Source of the DNA: a bacterium | GTDB lineage: Bacteria > Latescibacterota > Latescibacteria > Latescibacterales > Latescibacteraceae | Length of the DNA: 39,678 bases | Assembly: GCA_021372535.1 (NCBI GenBank) | Contig: JAJFUH010000013.1 | Span: 1-39,678 of the forward strand | Direction: 5' to 3' | Shown: positions 8,509-15,677 of the stretch, in pieces | Numbering within the stretch: position 1 is the stretch's first letter | Layout of the letters: every line of letters starts with the position of its first letter | The notes under the pieces: generated by a model | The model's input: only the letters and a program-made list of their open reading frames with translations | Database searches by the model: none | Told to the model about the DNA's origin: nothing | Translations under genes and position numbers: made by a program

Positions 8509-9495
8509 ATCGCTACCGTACTGATTACCGGTGGTGCCGGTTTTCTCGGTTCTCATCTTGCCGAAGCCCATCTCAAGCGCGGCGACAAGGTCATCATCGT
8601 TGACCTGATTTCAAAGGAGAACGACTATAAAATTGCGCACCTCCTCAATAACAAAAATCTGAAGATGTACCGCGGCAGCATCACCGACAAGGACCTCATC
8701 GACAAGGTCGTATGGGAGTGCGATCTGTGCTATCACTTTGCCGCGCTTGTGGGGGTTCAGCATTATGTCGCCAATCCCCATGATGTTATCGATGTCAATG
8801 TGAACGGCACGATGCTGGTGATGAACCTCGCGTACAAGTATGAAAAAAAGATGGTTTTTGCCTCCACGAGCGAAGTATACGGACGGTCGCTCGATATACC
8901 GTTCAGCGAGGACGGCGATCGTGTTCTCGGCCCTACCAAGATTGACCGCTGGTGTTATTCCACATCGAAGGCCATCGGAGAACACTATGCATTCGCCCTT
9001 GCCCAGAAGGGACTCCGCATGGTTATCCTCAGATTCTTCAATGTGTACGGGCCGAGGCTCGATTCCATCGAATCGGGGAGAGTCGCATCGATTTTCATCG
9101 GGCAGCTTCTCAGAAACAAACCGCTCACGGTTATCGGGGATGGCGCGCAGACACGGTGTTATACCTACATCGACGATGCGATTCGCGGAATAATCATGGC
9201 GGCTGAAAATCCCGCCGCCGAGGGGGAAGTCCTGAATCTGGGCACCGATGTCGAGACATCGGTAATGGAGCTTGCCCGGCTCCTTGTCGGGCTGTACGGC
9301 AAGGGCGAGATCGTTTCCATCACTCATGAAGAAATGTACGGGCTGAGTTACGAAGACATTCCCCGCAGAGTGCCCGATGTCAGCAAAGCAAAAAAATTAC
9401 TGGGATTCGAGGCCACCACGCCAATCCATGAAGGCATGAAAAAAACCCTGGACTGGTTTATCCGTTATTTTGAATCGCATGAAAAACACGTTTAA
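8509..9495 (+). CDS. NAD-dependent sugar-nucleotide epimerase/dehydratase (extended SDR)
   Basis: About 328 residues if initiated at ATC 8509. The N-terminus reads ATVLITGGAGFLGSHLAEA, a complete NAD-binding GGxGFxGS loop, so the protein must start here and not at the first ATG (8665), which would delete the cofactor site. The catalytic YxxxK is in CYSTSKAIGEHYA and RFFNVYGPR is the usual substrate-side motif. Sequence style is close to UDP-glucuronate decarboxylases, 4,6-dehydratases and 4-epimerases; the exact reaction is not decidable. It heads an operon: its 3' end overlaps the aminotransferase start by 17 nt. The non-canonical start codon could be real low-efficiency initiation or a one-base error from ATG. 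Confidence 0.87.
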   Translation: MATVLITGGAGFLGSHLAEAHLKRGDKVIIVDLISKENDYKIAHLLNNKNLKMYRGSITDKDLIDKVVWECDLCYHFAALVGVQHYVANPHDVIDVNVNGTMLVMNLAYKYEKKMVFASTSEVYGRSLDIPFSEDGDRVLGPTKIDRWCYSTSKAIGEHYAFALAQKGLRMVILRFFNVYGPRLDSIESGRVASIFIGQLLRNKPLTVIGDGAQTRCYTYIDDAIRGIIMAAENPAAEGEVLNLGTDVETSVMELARLLVGLYGKGEIVSITHEEMYGLSYEDIPRRVPDVSKAKKLLGFEATTPIHEGMKKTLDWFIRYFESHEKHV

Positions 9496-10645
9496 CGTAC
9501 GTTCCGACATCCTGCCGTTCAGCAGACCTTTCTTCGATCATCGGGAAGAGGAAGCTGTTCTCAGGGTTTTACGATCCGGCTGGATTACTACCGGCCCCGA
9601 AACCGCCGCGTTCGAAGAAGAATTCAGGTCGATGGTCGGGGCCCGTTATGCAGCCGCTGTAACATCGGGTACCGCCGGCTTATATATCACGCTGAAAAGT
9701 CTGGGCATCGGTCCCGGGGACGAAGTGATCGTTCCGTCTCTCACCTGGCCCGCAACGGCGAATGTGGTCGAGACAGCCGGGGCAACAACGGTCTTCTGTG
9801 ATGTCGATTATGATACGGTCTGCGCGACCGCCGAAACCATCGCGCCTAAAATCACCGGCAGAACCCGGGCGGTGATCGTCGTCCACTTCGGTGGGCTTGC
9901 CTGCGATCTCGATCCGATTCTCGATCTCGCGGGGAACAGGAATATCACGGTTATCGAGGACGCGGCTCATGCGGCAGGAGCACAGTACAAGGGCGTTCCC
10001 ATTGGCCGTCCTCACGGCGCCGTTGCCTGTTTCAGCATGCACCCCATCAAAAACATAACCTCGGCCGAAGGCGGGATGCTTACCTGTCATGACGGAGAAT
10101 TGTACAGGCGGATAGGCCTTCATAAATTCCACGGCATTTCCCGCGACGCATGGAAACGGTACGGCGGGGACGACCTGCCGCTGTACGACCTTGAATTTCC
10201 GGCGCTCAAGTTCAATCTCCCCGATATCCTCAGCGCCATAGGACGTGTCCAGCTTTCCAAACTCGAAACATCCAACCGGCGGAGGCGGGAGCTTGCCGAG
10301 ATGTATCTCGAGCAGTTCTCCGGAGTGTCAGAACTCGATCTTCCCGCCACCGGCTCTTGTCCTGATGAACATGCATGGCATCTTTTTCCGGTCAAGGTCA
10401 ACGAAAGCTCCGGTCTGAGCAGAAATGAATTCATGAGACGTCTGCTGGAAAGAAATGTACGGACCGGCCTCCATTTCCTTGCCGTACACACCCTGAAGTA
10501 TTATCTTGAAAAATATCATGTGCCGGATTGTAAAAACGCCGAAAAGATCGGCGACCGTATTCTCTCGTTGCCGCTGTTTCCGGGAATGAGCGACAGTGAT
10601 GTACGGTACGTGTGCGCGGCGGTCATGGATTGTTTCGGGAAATGA
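9479..10645 (+). CDS. DegT/DnrJ/EryC1/StrS-family PLP sugar aminotransferase
   Basis: A 388-residue protein from ATG 9479 (an in-frame TTG at 9470 adds three residues). Family motifs: PFSRPFFDHREEEAVLRVL at the start, SGTAGLYITLKSLGIGPGDEV, VIEDAAHAAGAQYKG (Asp binding the PLP ring nitrogen) and SMHPIKNITSAEGGM with the Schiff-base lysine at K191. The family transfers an amino group from glutamate to keto-sugar nucleotides, mostly at C3 or C4. Placed directly after an epimerase/dehydratase and two genes before a GNAT acetyltransferase, it probably makes an amino sugar that is then N-acylated. It overlaps the upstream gene by 17 nt, indicating translational coupling. Confidence 0.93.
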   Translation: MKNTFNVRSDILPFSRPFFDHREEEAVLRVLRSGWITTGPETAAFEEEFRSMVGARYAAAVTSGTAGLYITLKSLGIGPGDEVIVPSLTWPATANVVETAGATTVFCDVDYDTVCATAETIAPKITGRTRAVIVVHFGGLACDLDPILDLAGNRNITVIEDAAHAAGAQYKGVPIGRPHGAVACFSMHPIKNITSAEGGMLTCHDGELYRRIGLHKFHGISRDAWKRYGGDDLPLYDLEFPALKFNLPDILSAIGRVQLSKLETSNRRRRELAEMYLEQFSGVSELDLPATGSCPDEHAWHLFPVKVNESSGLSRNEFMRRLLERNVRTGLHFLAVHTLKYYLEKYHVPDCKNAEKIGDRILSLPLFPGMSDSDVRYVCAAVMDCFGK

Positions 10646-10649
10646 GAGC

Positions 10650-11603
10650 ATGAACAGATCAGGACTTGAAAAAGCCCGCCAGACACTGCCCGATGAAGAT
10701 TACCCTTTTCCACGGTATGTCATCGTCGAGCCGACGAATATCTGTAACCTGAACTGCATTATGTGTCCCTCATCCTCACAGACACGGCCCCGTGGAATCA
10801 TGGAGCTCGCCCTCTTCAAAAAAATTATCGACGAGATCGTGGAAAAAAGTCCCGGGACATATATCTGGCCCGCCATCATGGGCGAGGCGCTCATGGCCGG
10901 GGATCGGTTCTTTGAAATGATGGAATATGCGGCGGCAAAGGGAGCACGGATCGTGCTGAATACCAATGCCGTGTTATTCACGGAACAGACCATCGACCGC
11001 ATCGGTAAACTGAACCTTACGGAAATAATAGTCGGGATCGATGCATTTACCCGTGAGACCTACGACAAAATCCGGTGCGGGGGTGATTTCGACCGTGTCG
11101 TATCGAACGTGCGGAAGATGCTTGCGCAGCGGTGGGAACATACGAGAGTAACCGTACAGTTCATCGTGCAGGAACTCAACGAGCATGAGGAAAAAGCATT
11201 CAGGTCCTTCTGGCTTGACCGGGGCGCGGCGGTGAAAATCCGTCAGAAACTCGGCTGGGGCAGGGGTGTCGAAGCCGCAAACCTGATCATTCCCCAGGAA
11301 GCCCGCGATATGCCGTGCCCCTGGCTCCTGCGAACGCTCAGTATCCACTGGGACGGCACCATCGTGCAGTGTGACGGCGACTGGAACGCCGAGCATCCGG
11401 CGGGAACTATCCGTAACGAGTCGATAGAATCTGTCTGGAAAAACGAGCTTGCCAGACGCCGCGCCCGTCACCGCGCCCTCGATTTTGACTTCGAACCCTG
11501 CTCGAAGTGCGACGACTGGCAGGCGGGATTGTCCGATTTTTATTTCCCGGACGATCCCGGACTCCCCGCCGTGCAGCGTGAACCCATAGGAGCCCGCGCA
11601 TGA
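10650..11603 (+). CDS. radical SAM protein with SPASM-type C-terminus (first of two)
   Basis: A 317-residue protein from ATG 10650, 4 nt after the aminotransferase stop. An in-frame upstream start would run back into that gene. VEPTNICNLNCIMCPSS carries the CxxxCxxC cluster (C32, C36, C39) that binds the SAM-cleaving 4Fe-4S centre. The C-terminal half has a SPASM-like set of cysteines: CPWLLRTLSIHWDGTIVQC followed by DGDW, and CSKCDDW near the end. SPASM proteins include peptide-modifying enzymes and others found in polysaccharide loci. Here the neighbours point to sugar or lipid-linked glycan modification; the reaction is unknown. The stop overlaps the next start as ATGA. Confidence 0.9.
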   Translation: MNRSGLEKARQTLPDEDYPFPRYVIVEPTNICNLNCIMCPSSSQTRPRGIMELALFKKIIDEIVEKSPGTYIWPAIMGEALMAGDRFFEMMEYAAAKGARIVLNTNAVLFTEQTIDRIGKLNLTEIIVGIDAFTRETYDKIRCGGDFDRVVSNVRKMLAQRWEHTRVTVQFIVQELNEHEEKAFRSFWLDRGAAVKIRQKLGWGRGVEAANLIIPQEARDMPCPWLLRTLSIHWDGTIVQCDGDWNAEHPAGTIRNESIESVWKNELARRRARHRALDFDFEPCSKCDDWQAGLSDFYFPDDPGLPAVQREPIGARA

Positions 11604-12175
11604 ACGATAACAAAACACCGGAAAACACCCCCCATGATTCGGCCATCATGCAGGGCGGCATAGTCCGTCTCCGGGCCATCGGCCACCATGACCTCGACAT
11701 GCTGAGGATATGGGTCAACAGCGAAAGTGTCCGTAAGGGGCTTAACAAGATAATGCCGGTCACCCCCGAAGGGCACGAGATGTGGTTCGAAAACCTGAAA
11801 ACGGACAAAAACAAGGTGGGTTTCGCCATCGAAGCCGTCGAAAACAACCGTCTGGCGGGCGCGGTTTTCATCAATGAAATCGATCCGTACAACAGGCGGG
11901 CTATGATCACGATTTTTATCGGCGATGAGAGCGAGCGAGGCAGAGGGTACGGCGGCGAGGCGGTGAAACTTGCAGTCCGGTACGGATTCAACTTCCTGAA
12001 TCTCAACAGGATAGGCCTGCTTGTCGCTGTTGACAATATCGCTGCTGTCCGCTGTTATGAGGGATGCGGATTCAAGCAGGAAGGAATAGCGAGGAGTTAT
12101 TTCTACTTCGACGGCGTCTACCGCGATGTGGTGAGCATGGCGGTTCTCCGCGACGAATTTGGAGAGCCGACATAG
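11600..12175 (+). CDS. GNAT-family N-acetyltransferase (RimJ/PseH-like)
   Basis: A 191-residue GNAT protein. The acetyl-CoA pyrophosphate loop is ERGRGYGGEAVKLAVRYGF (motif A), followed by NLNRIGLLVAVDNIAAVRCY and YEGCGFKQEGIARSYFYFDG, the usual motif B end. This layout is shared by ribosomal-protein acetyltransferases and by sugar N-acetyltransferases such as PseH and WbbJ-neighbour enzymes. The four-base overlap (ATGA) with a radical SAM gene and the nearby aminotransferase favour acetylation of an amino-sugar nucleotide. The N-terminal ~18 residues are polar and probably disordered. This is the last gene before the first intergenic repeat in the cluster. Confidence 0.9.
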   Translation: MNDNKTPENTPHDSAIMQGGIVRLRAIGHHDLDMLRIWVNSESVRKGLNKIMPVTPEGHEMWFENLKTDKNKVGFAIEAVENNRLAGAVFINEIDPYNRRAMITIFIGDESERGRGYGGEAVKLAVRYGFNFLNLNRIGLLVAVDNIAAVRCYEGCGFKQEGIARSYFYFDGVYRDVVSMAVLRDEFGEPT

Positions 12176-12182
12176 CCCGATC

Positions 12183-12310
12183 TGATAGAACGCGGATTGA
12201 ATTTTCGTACCTGACCGATGTGACAATGTAGGGGTAATTCGTGAATTACCCCTTCTCCGTGTCTCCGTGGATTATTTTTTTTATATATATTCTCAGATAA
12301 ATCCGGATTA
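12183..12310. repeat. composite intergenic element, copy 1
   Basis: The segment begins with GATAGAACGCGGATTGA and continues with CTGACCGATGTGACA. It then has a perfect 10-bp palindrome, GGGGTAATTC-GT-GAATTACCCC (12231-12252), a CCGTGTCTCCGTGG block, an AT run and a GATAAATCCGGATTA tail. The tail ends 14 nt before the ATG at 12324. Copies or parts occur at 19247-19398, 20884-21032, 27005-27170, 33781-33920 (inverted) and 39332-39470. It occupies nearly the whole gap between the GNAT and second radical SAM genes. Confidence 0.7.
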
Positions 12311-12323
12311 AAAAACAAAGATA

Positions 12324-13313
12324 ATGAATCATTCCGAAAACGAAAGATACCGCCGACATTTGCCTGAAACGTTCGGCATGAAAACGGGCTCGGAGACATT
12401 CCCGCTCATGGTTCTTCCGCAGGTATCCAATGTCTGCAATTCGAACTGTGTCCACTGCTGGTTCGCCGAGAATCCGAAGCTCAGGCAGCGTGACGGGGTC
12501 AGATTCATGCGCGGGCAGCTGCTGCGGAAGATCATCGATGAAATCGCCGCGCACACCGATCCGAAACCGCTGATGCGGATTACCGGGGCCGGGGAACCGT
12601 TCCTCATGCCCGGGCTGACCGATATCCTCGTCTATGCCGCGGGAGAGAAAAACGTAAGGGTCGGCGTCATTACGAATGGTTCGCTCCTGACACCGGACAT
12701 TTCCCACCGGCTGATCGATGCCGGTGTCGAAGCGCTGGAAATTTCGGCTGATGCATCCGACCGGGAATCGTACGAACGTATCCGGCGGGGTCTCAGCTTC
12801 GATGTTCTTCTCGGAAATATCGGCTCCATGCTCGACTATCGCGATAAAACCGGCGGCAAAACGAAAATAATCGTCAGTTTTGTCGAGAATCCCGATGAGA
12901 TAGACCCGGATGCCGTCGAGGATTACTGGCGAAAGAAAGTCGACAACGTTATCCGTCGGAAATATCTGACATACGGGCAGATTTCGGAAGACAAGTATTC
13001 GGCGGAAACCTACCTTCCCCCGGAAAACCGGGTGCCCTGCCCTTATCCTTTTGAAAGGATGGTCATACTCGCGAGCGGATACGTCACGTTCTGTAATTTC
13101 GATGTAGCCGACAGCCTCTATATGGGGAATGTCAACAGTCGGACTATCGGGGAAATCTGGCGCAGCGAGAAATTCGAAGCCCTGCGCGCTTTAATCCTCG
13201 GGGGCAGGTATGAAGAAATGCCCCTCTGCGCAAAGTGCAACGACTGGAAGTACAAGTCATGGAAATACAATTACTTTAAAGTTCTCAACGATACGGAAAC
13301 CAATGAACAGTAG
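12324..13313 (+). CDS. radical SAM protein with SPASM-type C-terminus (second of two)
   Basis: A 329-residue protein. The 4Fe-4S motif is LPQVSNVCNSNCVHCWF (C38, C42, C45). The C-terminal SPASM-like part contains CPYPFERMVILASGYVTFC, NFDVAD, and CAKCNDWKYKSWKYNYF at the end. It shares the ending CxKCxDW with the radical SAM at 10650-11603, so the two are probably paralogues working in one pathway. It follows a repeat-filled gap and is 62 nt ahead of the FAD enzyme gene. The reaction cannot be predicted; known relatives in surface-polysaccharide loci are mostly uncharacterised. Confidence 0.9.
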   Translation: MNHSENERYRRHLPETFGMKTGSETFPLMVLPQVSNVCNSNCVHCWFAENPKLRQRDGVRFMRGQLLRKIIDEIAAHTDPKPLMRITGAGEPFLMPGLTDILVYAAGEKNVRVGVITNGSLLTPDISHRLIDAGVEALEISADASDRESYERIRRGLSFDVLLGNIGSMLDYRDKTGGKTKIIVSFVENPDEIDPDAVEDYWRKKVDNVIRRKYLTYGQISEDKYSAETYLPPENRVPCPYPFERMVILASGYVTFCNFDVADSLYMGNVNSRTIGEIWRSEKFEALRALILGGRYEEMPLCAKCNDWKYKSWKYNYFKVLNDTETNEQ

Positions 13314-13375
13314 CACTTTCATTTCTATCCTGATGAGTGTAAACCATCAGCGCCCGCACCGGGAAATGGAGCACC

Positions 13376-14794
13376 ATGCCGGACGGTAACGTTGCAGTCA
13401 TCGGAGGCGGGCCGTGCGGCTGTTCCGCAGCATGGGAACTGGCTCGTGCCGGTTACGGGGTAACCCTCGTGGAGGAACGCGAATGTCCGGGCGGGATGGC
13501 GTCTTATCTGAAGTACGGCGATAACATTTACGAATTCGGCACCCATGTTTTTCACACCGACCGGCAGGACCTTCTCGCACGCATAAAGGACCTCATGGGA
13601 GCGGAACTCCTCGAATTCGAGCGGGGCAGCAAAATCCACATTAAATTCCGCGGACGGTATTTCGTATATCCGCTTCAGGGGGCGAATCTTCTTGCAAATC
13701 TTTCCCCCTTTCTGACACTGAAGGCCATACTGAGCTTCCTCGGCTCGTTTATCAGGTATGATTGCCTTCGTCTCGGCGCGCCCCGGAATACGGAAGACTA
13801 TCTCATTCAGAAATTCGGCAGGGTTCTCTATGAAATCTTTTTCCGGGATTACTCGCATAAAACGTGGGGGGTTCCGTGCAGCGAGCTCGATGCCTCGTTC
13901 GGCGCACAGAGGATTCCGCGATCGGACATTTTCAGTCTTGTCAAAAGCGTTCTTTCCTCCCTGGGACTTTCACGGCTTGTCGATTCCCACCCGCTCAGCG
14001 AATCGGTGATCGGGAAGATATATTATGCCGAATCGGGCATATGCAGGATTTTCGAAAAAATGGCCGGAGAAACGGAGTCCCTCGGCGGCACGATGCTGAC
14101 CGGCGCATCCCTCGAAAAAATCGTCGTCGAGAACAACCGCGTCCGCTCGGTCATTCTCAGGCAGGGCGAGGATAAACGGGAACTCGATACCGACTTTGTC
14201 GTAACGACGATTCCTCTTCCCGTGCTCGTACGGTGCCTGCCGGACGATACTCCCCGCGAGGTGCTCGCTGCGGGCGAAAATCTCCGCTACCGGTCGATTG
14301 CCCTCACCGGGATGCTGGTCTCGAAACCGCAGGTGCGGCCGGGGTATTTCACCTATTATCAGAACCTGACATTCAATCGCCTGTCCGAGCCAAAGAACCA
14401 CGGCCTCAGGGTTGCACCGGACAACCATTCCCTCATTATCGCCGAGACGGTCTGCGATTATGACGATCAGGCGTATCGCGGCGACGCGGAATTCCGCAGG
14501 GCGGTCACCGATGATCTTGTCGGCGAGGACCTCGTGAAAAAACACGAGATAGCCGAATCGCATCACTATGCATGGAGGTATGCTTACCCGATTTATCTTA
14601 CCGGATACCGGAAACATCTCGATGTCATTCTGAGCTATCTCGATACCATCCCGAACATTCACACCACAGGCAGGAATGGTACATTCAACTATGTCAACAT
14701 GCATGTTGCCATGCAGATGGGACTGAACAGCGTGGAACCTGTCCGATCGTACATGGGAGACGCCGCTCACAGCGCAGCTCCGGGAGAATCATGA
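13376..14794 (+). CDS. FAD-dependent oxidoreductase, UDP-galactopyranose-mutase / amine-oxidase-like
   Basis: A 472-residue flavoprotein. VAVIGGGPCGCSAAWELARAG is the dinucleotide-binding fold, then VEERECPGGMASYL (ribose-binding acid and GG), and YEFGTHVFHTD, which resembles the substrate-side segment of UDP-galactopyranose mutases and related protoporphyrinogen-oxidase-like enzymes. A second conserved stretch, DYSHKTWGVPCSELDA (about residues 160-175), is typical of UGM-like proteins in glycan clusters. It is longer than classical Glf (about 380). It probably acts on a sugar nucleotide or lipid-linked sugar of this pathway. ATG at 13376 follows TGGAG by 5 nt; its stop is 6 nt before the next start. 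Confidence 0.85.
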   Translation: MPDGNVAVIGGGPCGCSAAWELARAGYGVTLVEERECPGGMASYLKYGDNIYEFGTHVFHTDRQDLLARIKDLMGAELLEFERGSKIHIKFRGRYFVYPLQGANLLANLSPFLTLKAILSFLGSFIRYDCLRLGAPRNTEDYLIQKFGRVLYEIFFRDYSHKTWGVPCSELDASFGAQRIPRSDIFSLVKSVLSSLGLSRLVDSHPLSESVIGKIYYAESGICRIFEKMAGETESLGGTMLTGASLEKIVVENNRVRSVILRQGEDKRELDTDFVVTTIPLPVLVRCLPDDTPREVLAAGENLRYRSIALTGMLVSKPQVRPGYFTYYQNLTFNRLSEPKNHGLRVAPDNHSLIIAETVCDYDDQAYRGDAEFRRAVTDDLVGEDLVKKHEIAESHHYAWRYAYPIYLTGYRKHLDVILSYLDTIPNIHTTGRNGTFNYVNMHVAMQMGLNSVEPVRSYMGDAAHSAAPGES

Positions 14795-14800
14795 GAAGCC

Positions 14801-15574
14801 ATGACAGGAATCGGCCCCGAAACACATCCGGCAAATCCGCCGAAAAGAATATTATCCATACTCCAGCCCGGATATATGCCGTATATCGGTTTTTTCGAGC
14901 TCATGGCGCGCTGCGATGTTTTTGTTCTCTACGATGACGTCCAGTATGACAAGAATTCATGGCGGAACCGCAACCGGATACGGGTTCCGGAAGGCGCGGC
15001 ATGGCTGACAGTCCCGGTGATCACCAGAAACCTCGCGGGGCAGCCGATTCTCGATGTCGCTGTCGACAATACGAAAAAATGGGCTGTCAAACACCTGAGA
15101 ACCCTCGTTCAGTATTATTCAGGAACGCCGTTTTTCAAGGTTTACATCCCCTTTTTTGAATCCCTCTATTCAAGGACATGGGAACAGTTGTTCGAGCTCG
15201 ATTCCGAAATCATTACCTTCATCAAAAACGAGCTGGGGCTCACCACCGACATCGTGCGGTCATCGTCTTTGAGTTTAAAAGGACACAAAACCGGAAGGAT
15301 AATAAAAATATGTGAGGAACTCGGCAGTGATGCTTATATTTCCACGAACGGTGCGCAAAACTATCTTCAGGATGACCTGTTCGGACAGGCCGGTATCGCG
15401 CTCTGTTACCAGAATTACGAATGCCCCCGATATCCACAGGCATTCGAGGGTTTTGTAAGCCATCTTTCGGCGGTCGACCTCCTGTTCAACTGCGGCCCCG
15501 GTTCCCGCGAGGTCATGCTCTCAACGAGCAGGTGCCCCTTTAACGAACCGGGAAAATATCGCGGTGTCGGATAA
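14801..15574 (+). CDS. WbqC-family protein
   Basis: A 257-residue protein with clear WbqC family marks: LSILQPGYMPYIGFFELMA near the start, DVFVLYDDVQYDKNSWRNRN, then WLTVPV and the KHLRTLVQYY segment. WbqC proteins occur in O-antigen and other surface-glycan clusters and are associated with amino-sugar side groups; the catalytic role is not well established. It is co-transcribed with the FAD enzyme (6-nt gap). Its presence, with DegT and GNAT enzymes, is the strongest family-based reason to read this block as surface-glycan modification. Confidence 0.92.
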   Translation: MTGIGPETHPANPPKRILSILQPGYMPYIGFFELMARCDVFVLYDDVQYDKNSWRNRNRIRVPEGAAWLTVPVITRNLAGQPILDVAVDNTKKWAVKHLRTLVQYYSGTPFFKVYIPFFESLYSRTWEQLFELDSEIITFIKNELGLTTDIVRSSSLSLKGHKTGRIIKICEELGSDAYISTNGAQNYLQDDLFGQAGIALCYQNYECPRYPQAFEGFVSHLSAVDLLFNCGPGSREVMLSTSRCPFNEPGKYRGVG

Positions 15575-15619
15575 CAAAGCGCCGTGAAGCGTTCGGGAGA
15601 TGTATAATCGAACAGATAC

Positions 15620-15648
15620 ATGACACGATTGATCCTCTAACATATATA
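15620..15648 (+). promoter_or_regulatory. putative promoter of the CBM9-type lipoprotein gene
   Basis: ATGACA (15620-15625), 17 nt, TATATA (15643-15648), about 30 nt before the ATG at 15678. It suggests that the lipoprotein gene can be transcribed separately from the glycan operon before it. Confidence 0.4.
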
Positions 15649-15677
15649 TCTTAAACACCCTTTAACCAGGAAAAACT

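Noticed and set aside
10596-10649. Upstream start for the first radical SAM gene
   Set aside because: It would overlap the aminotransferase end out of frame; ATG 10650 is 4 nt after the stop and begins the normal protein.
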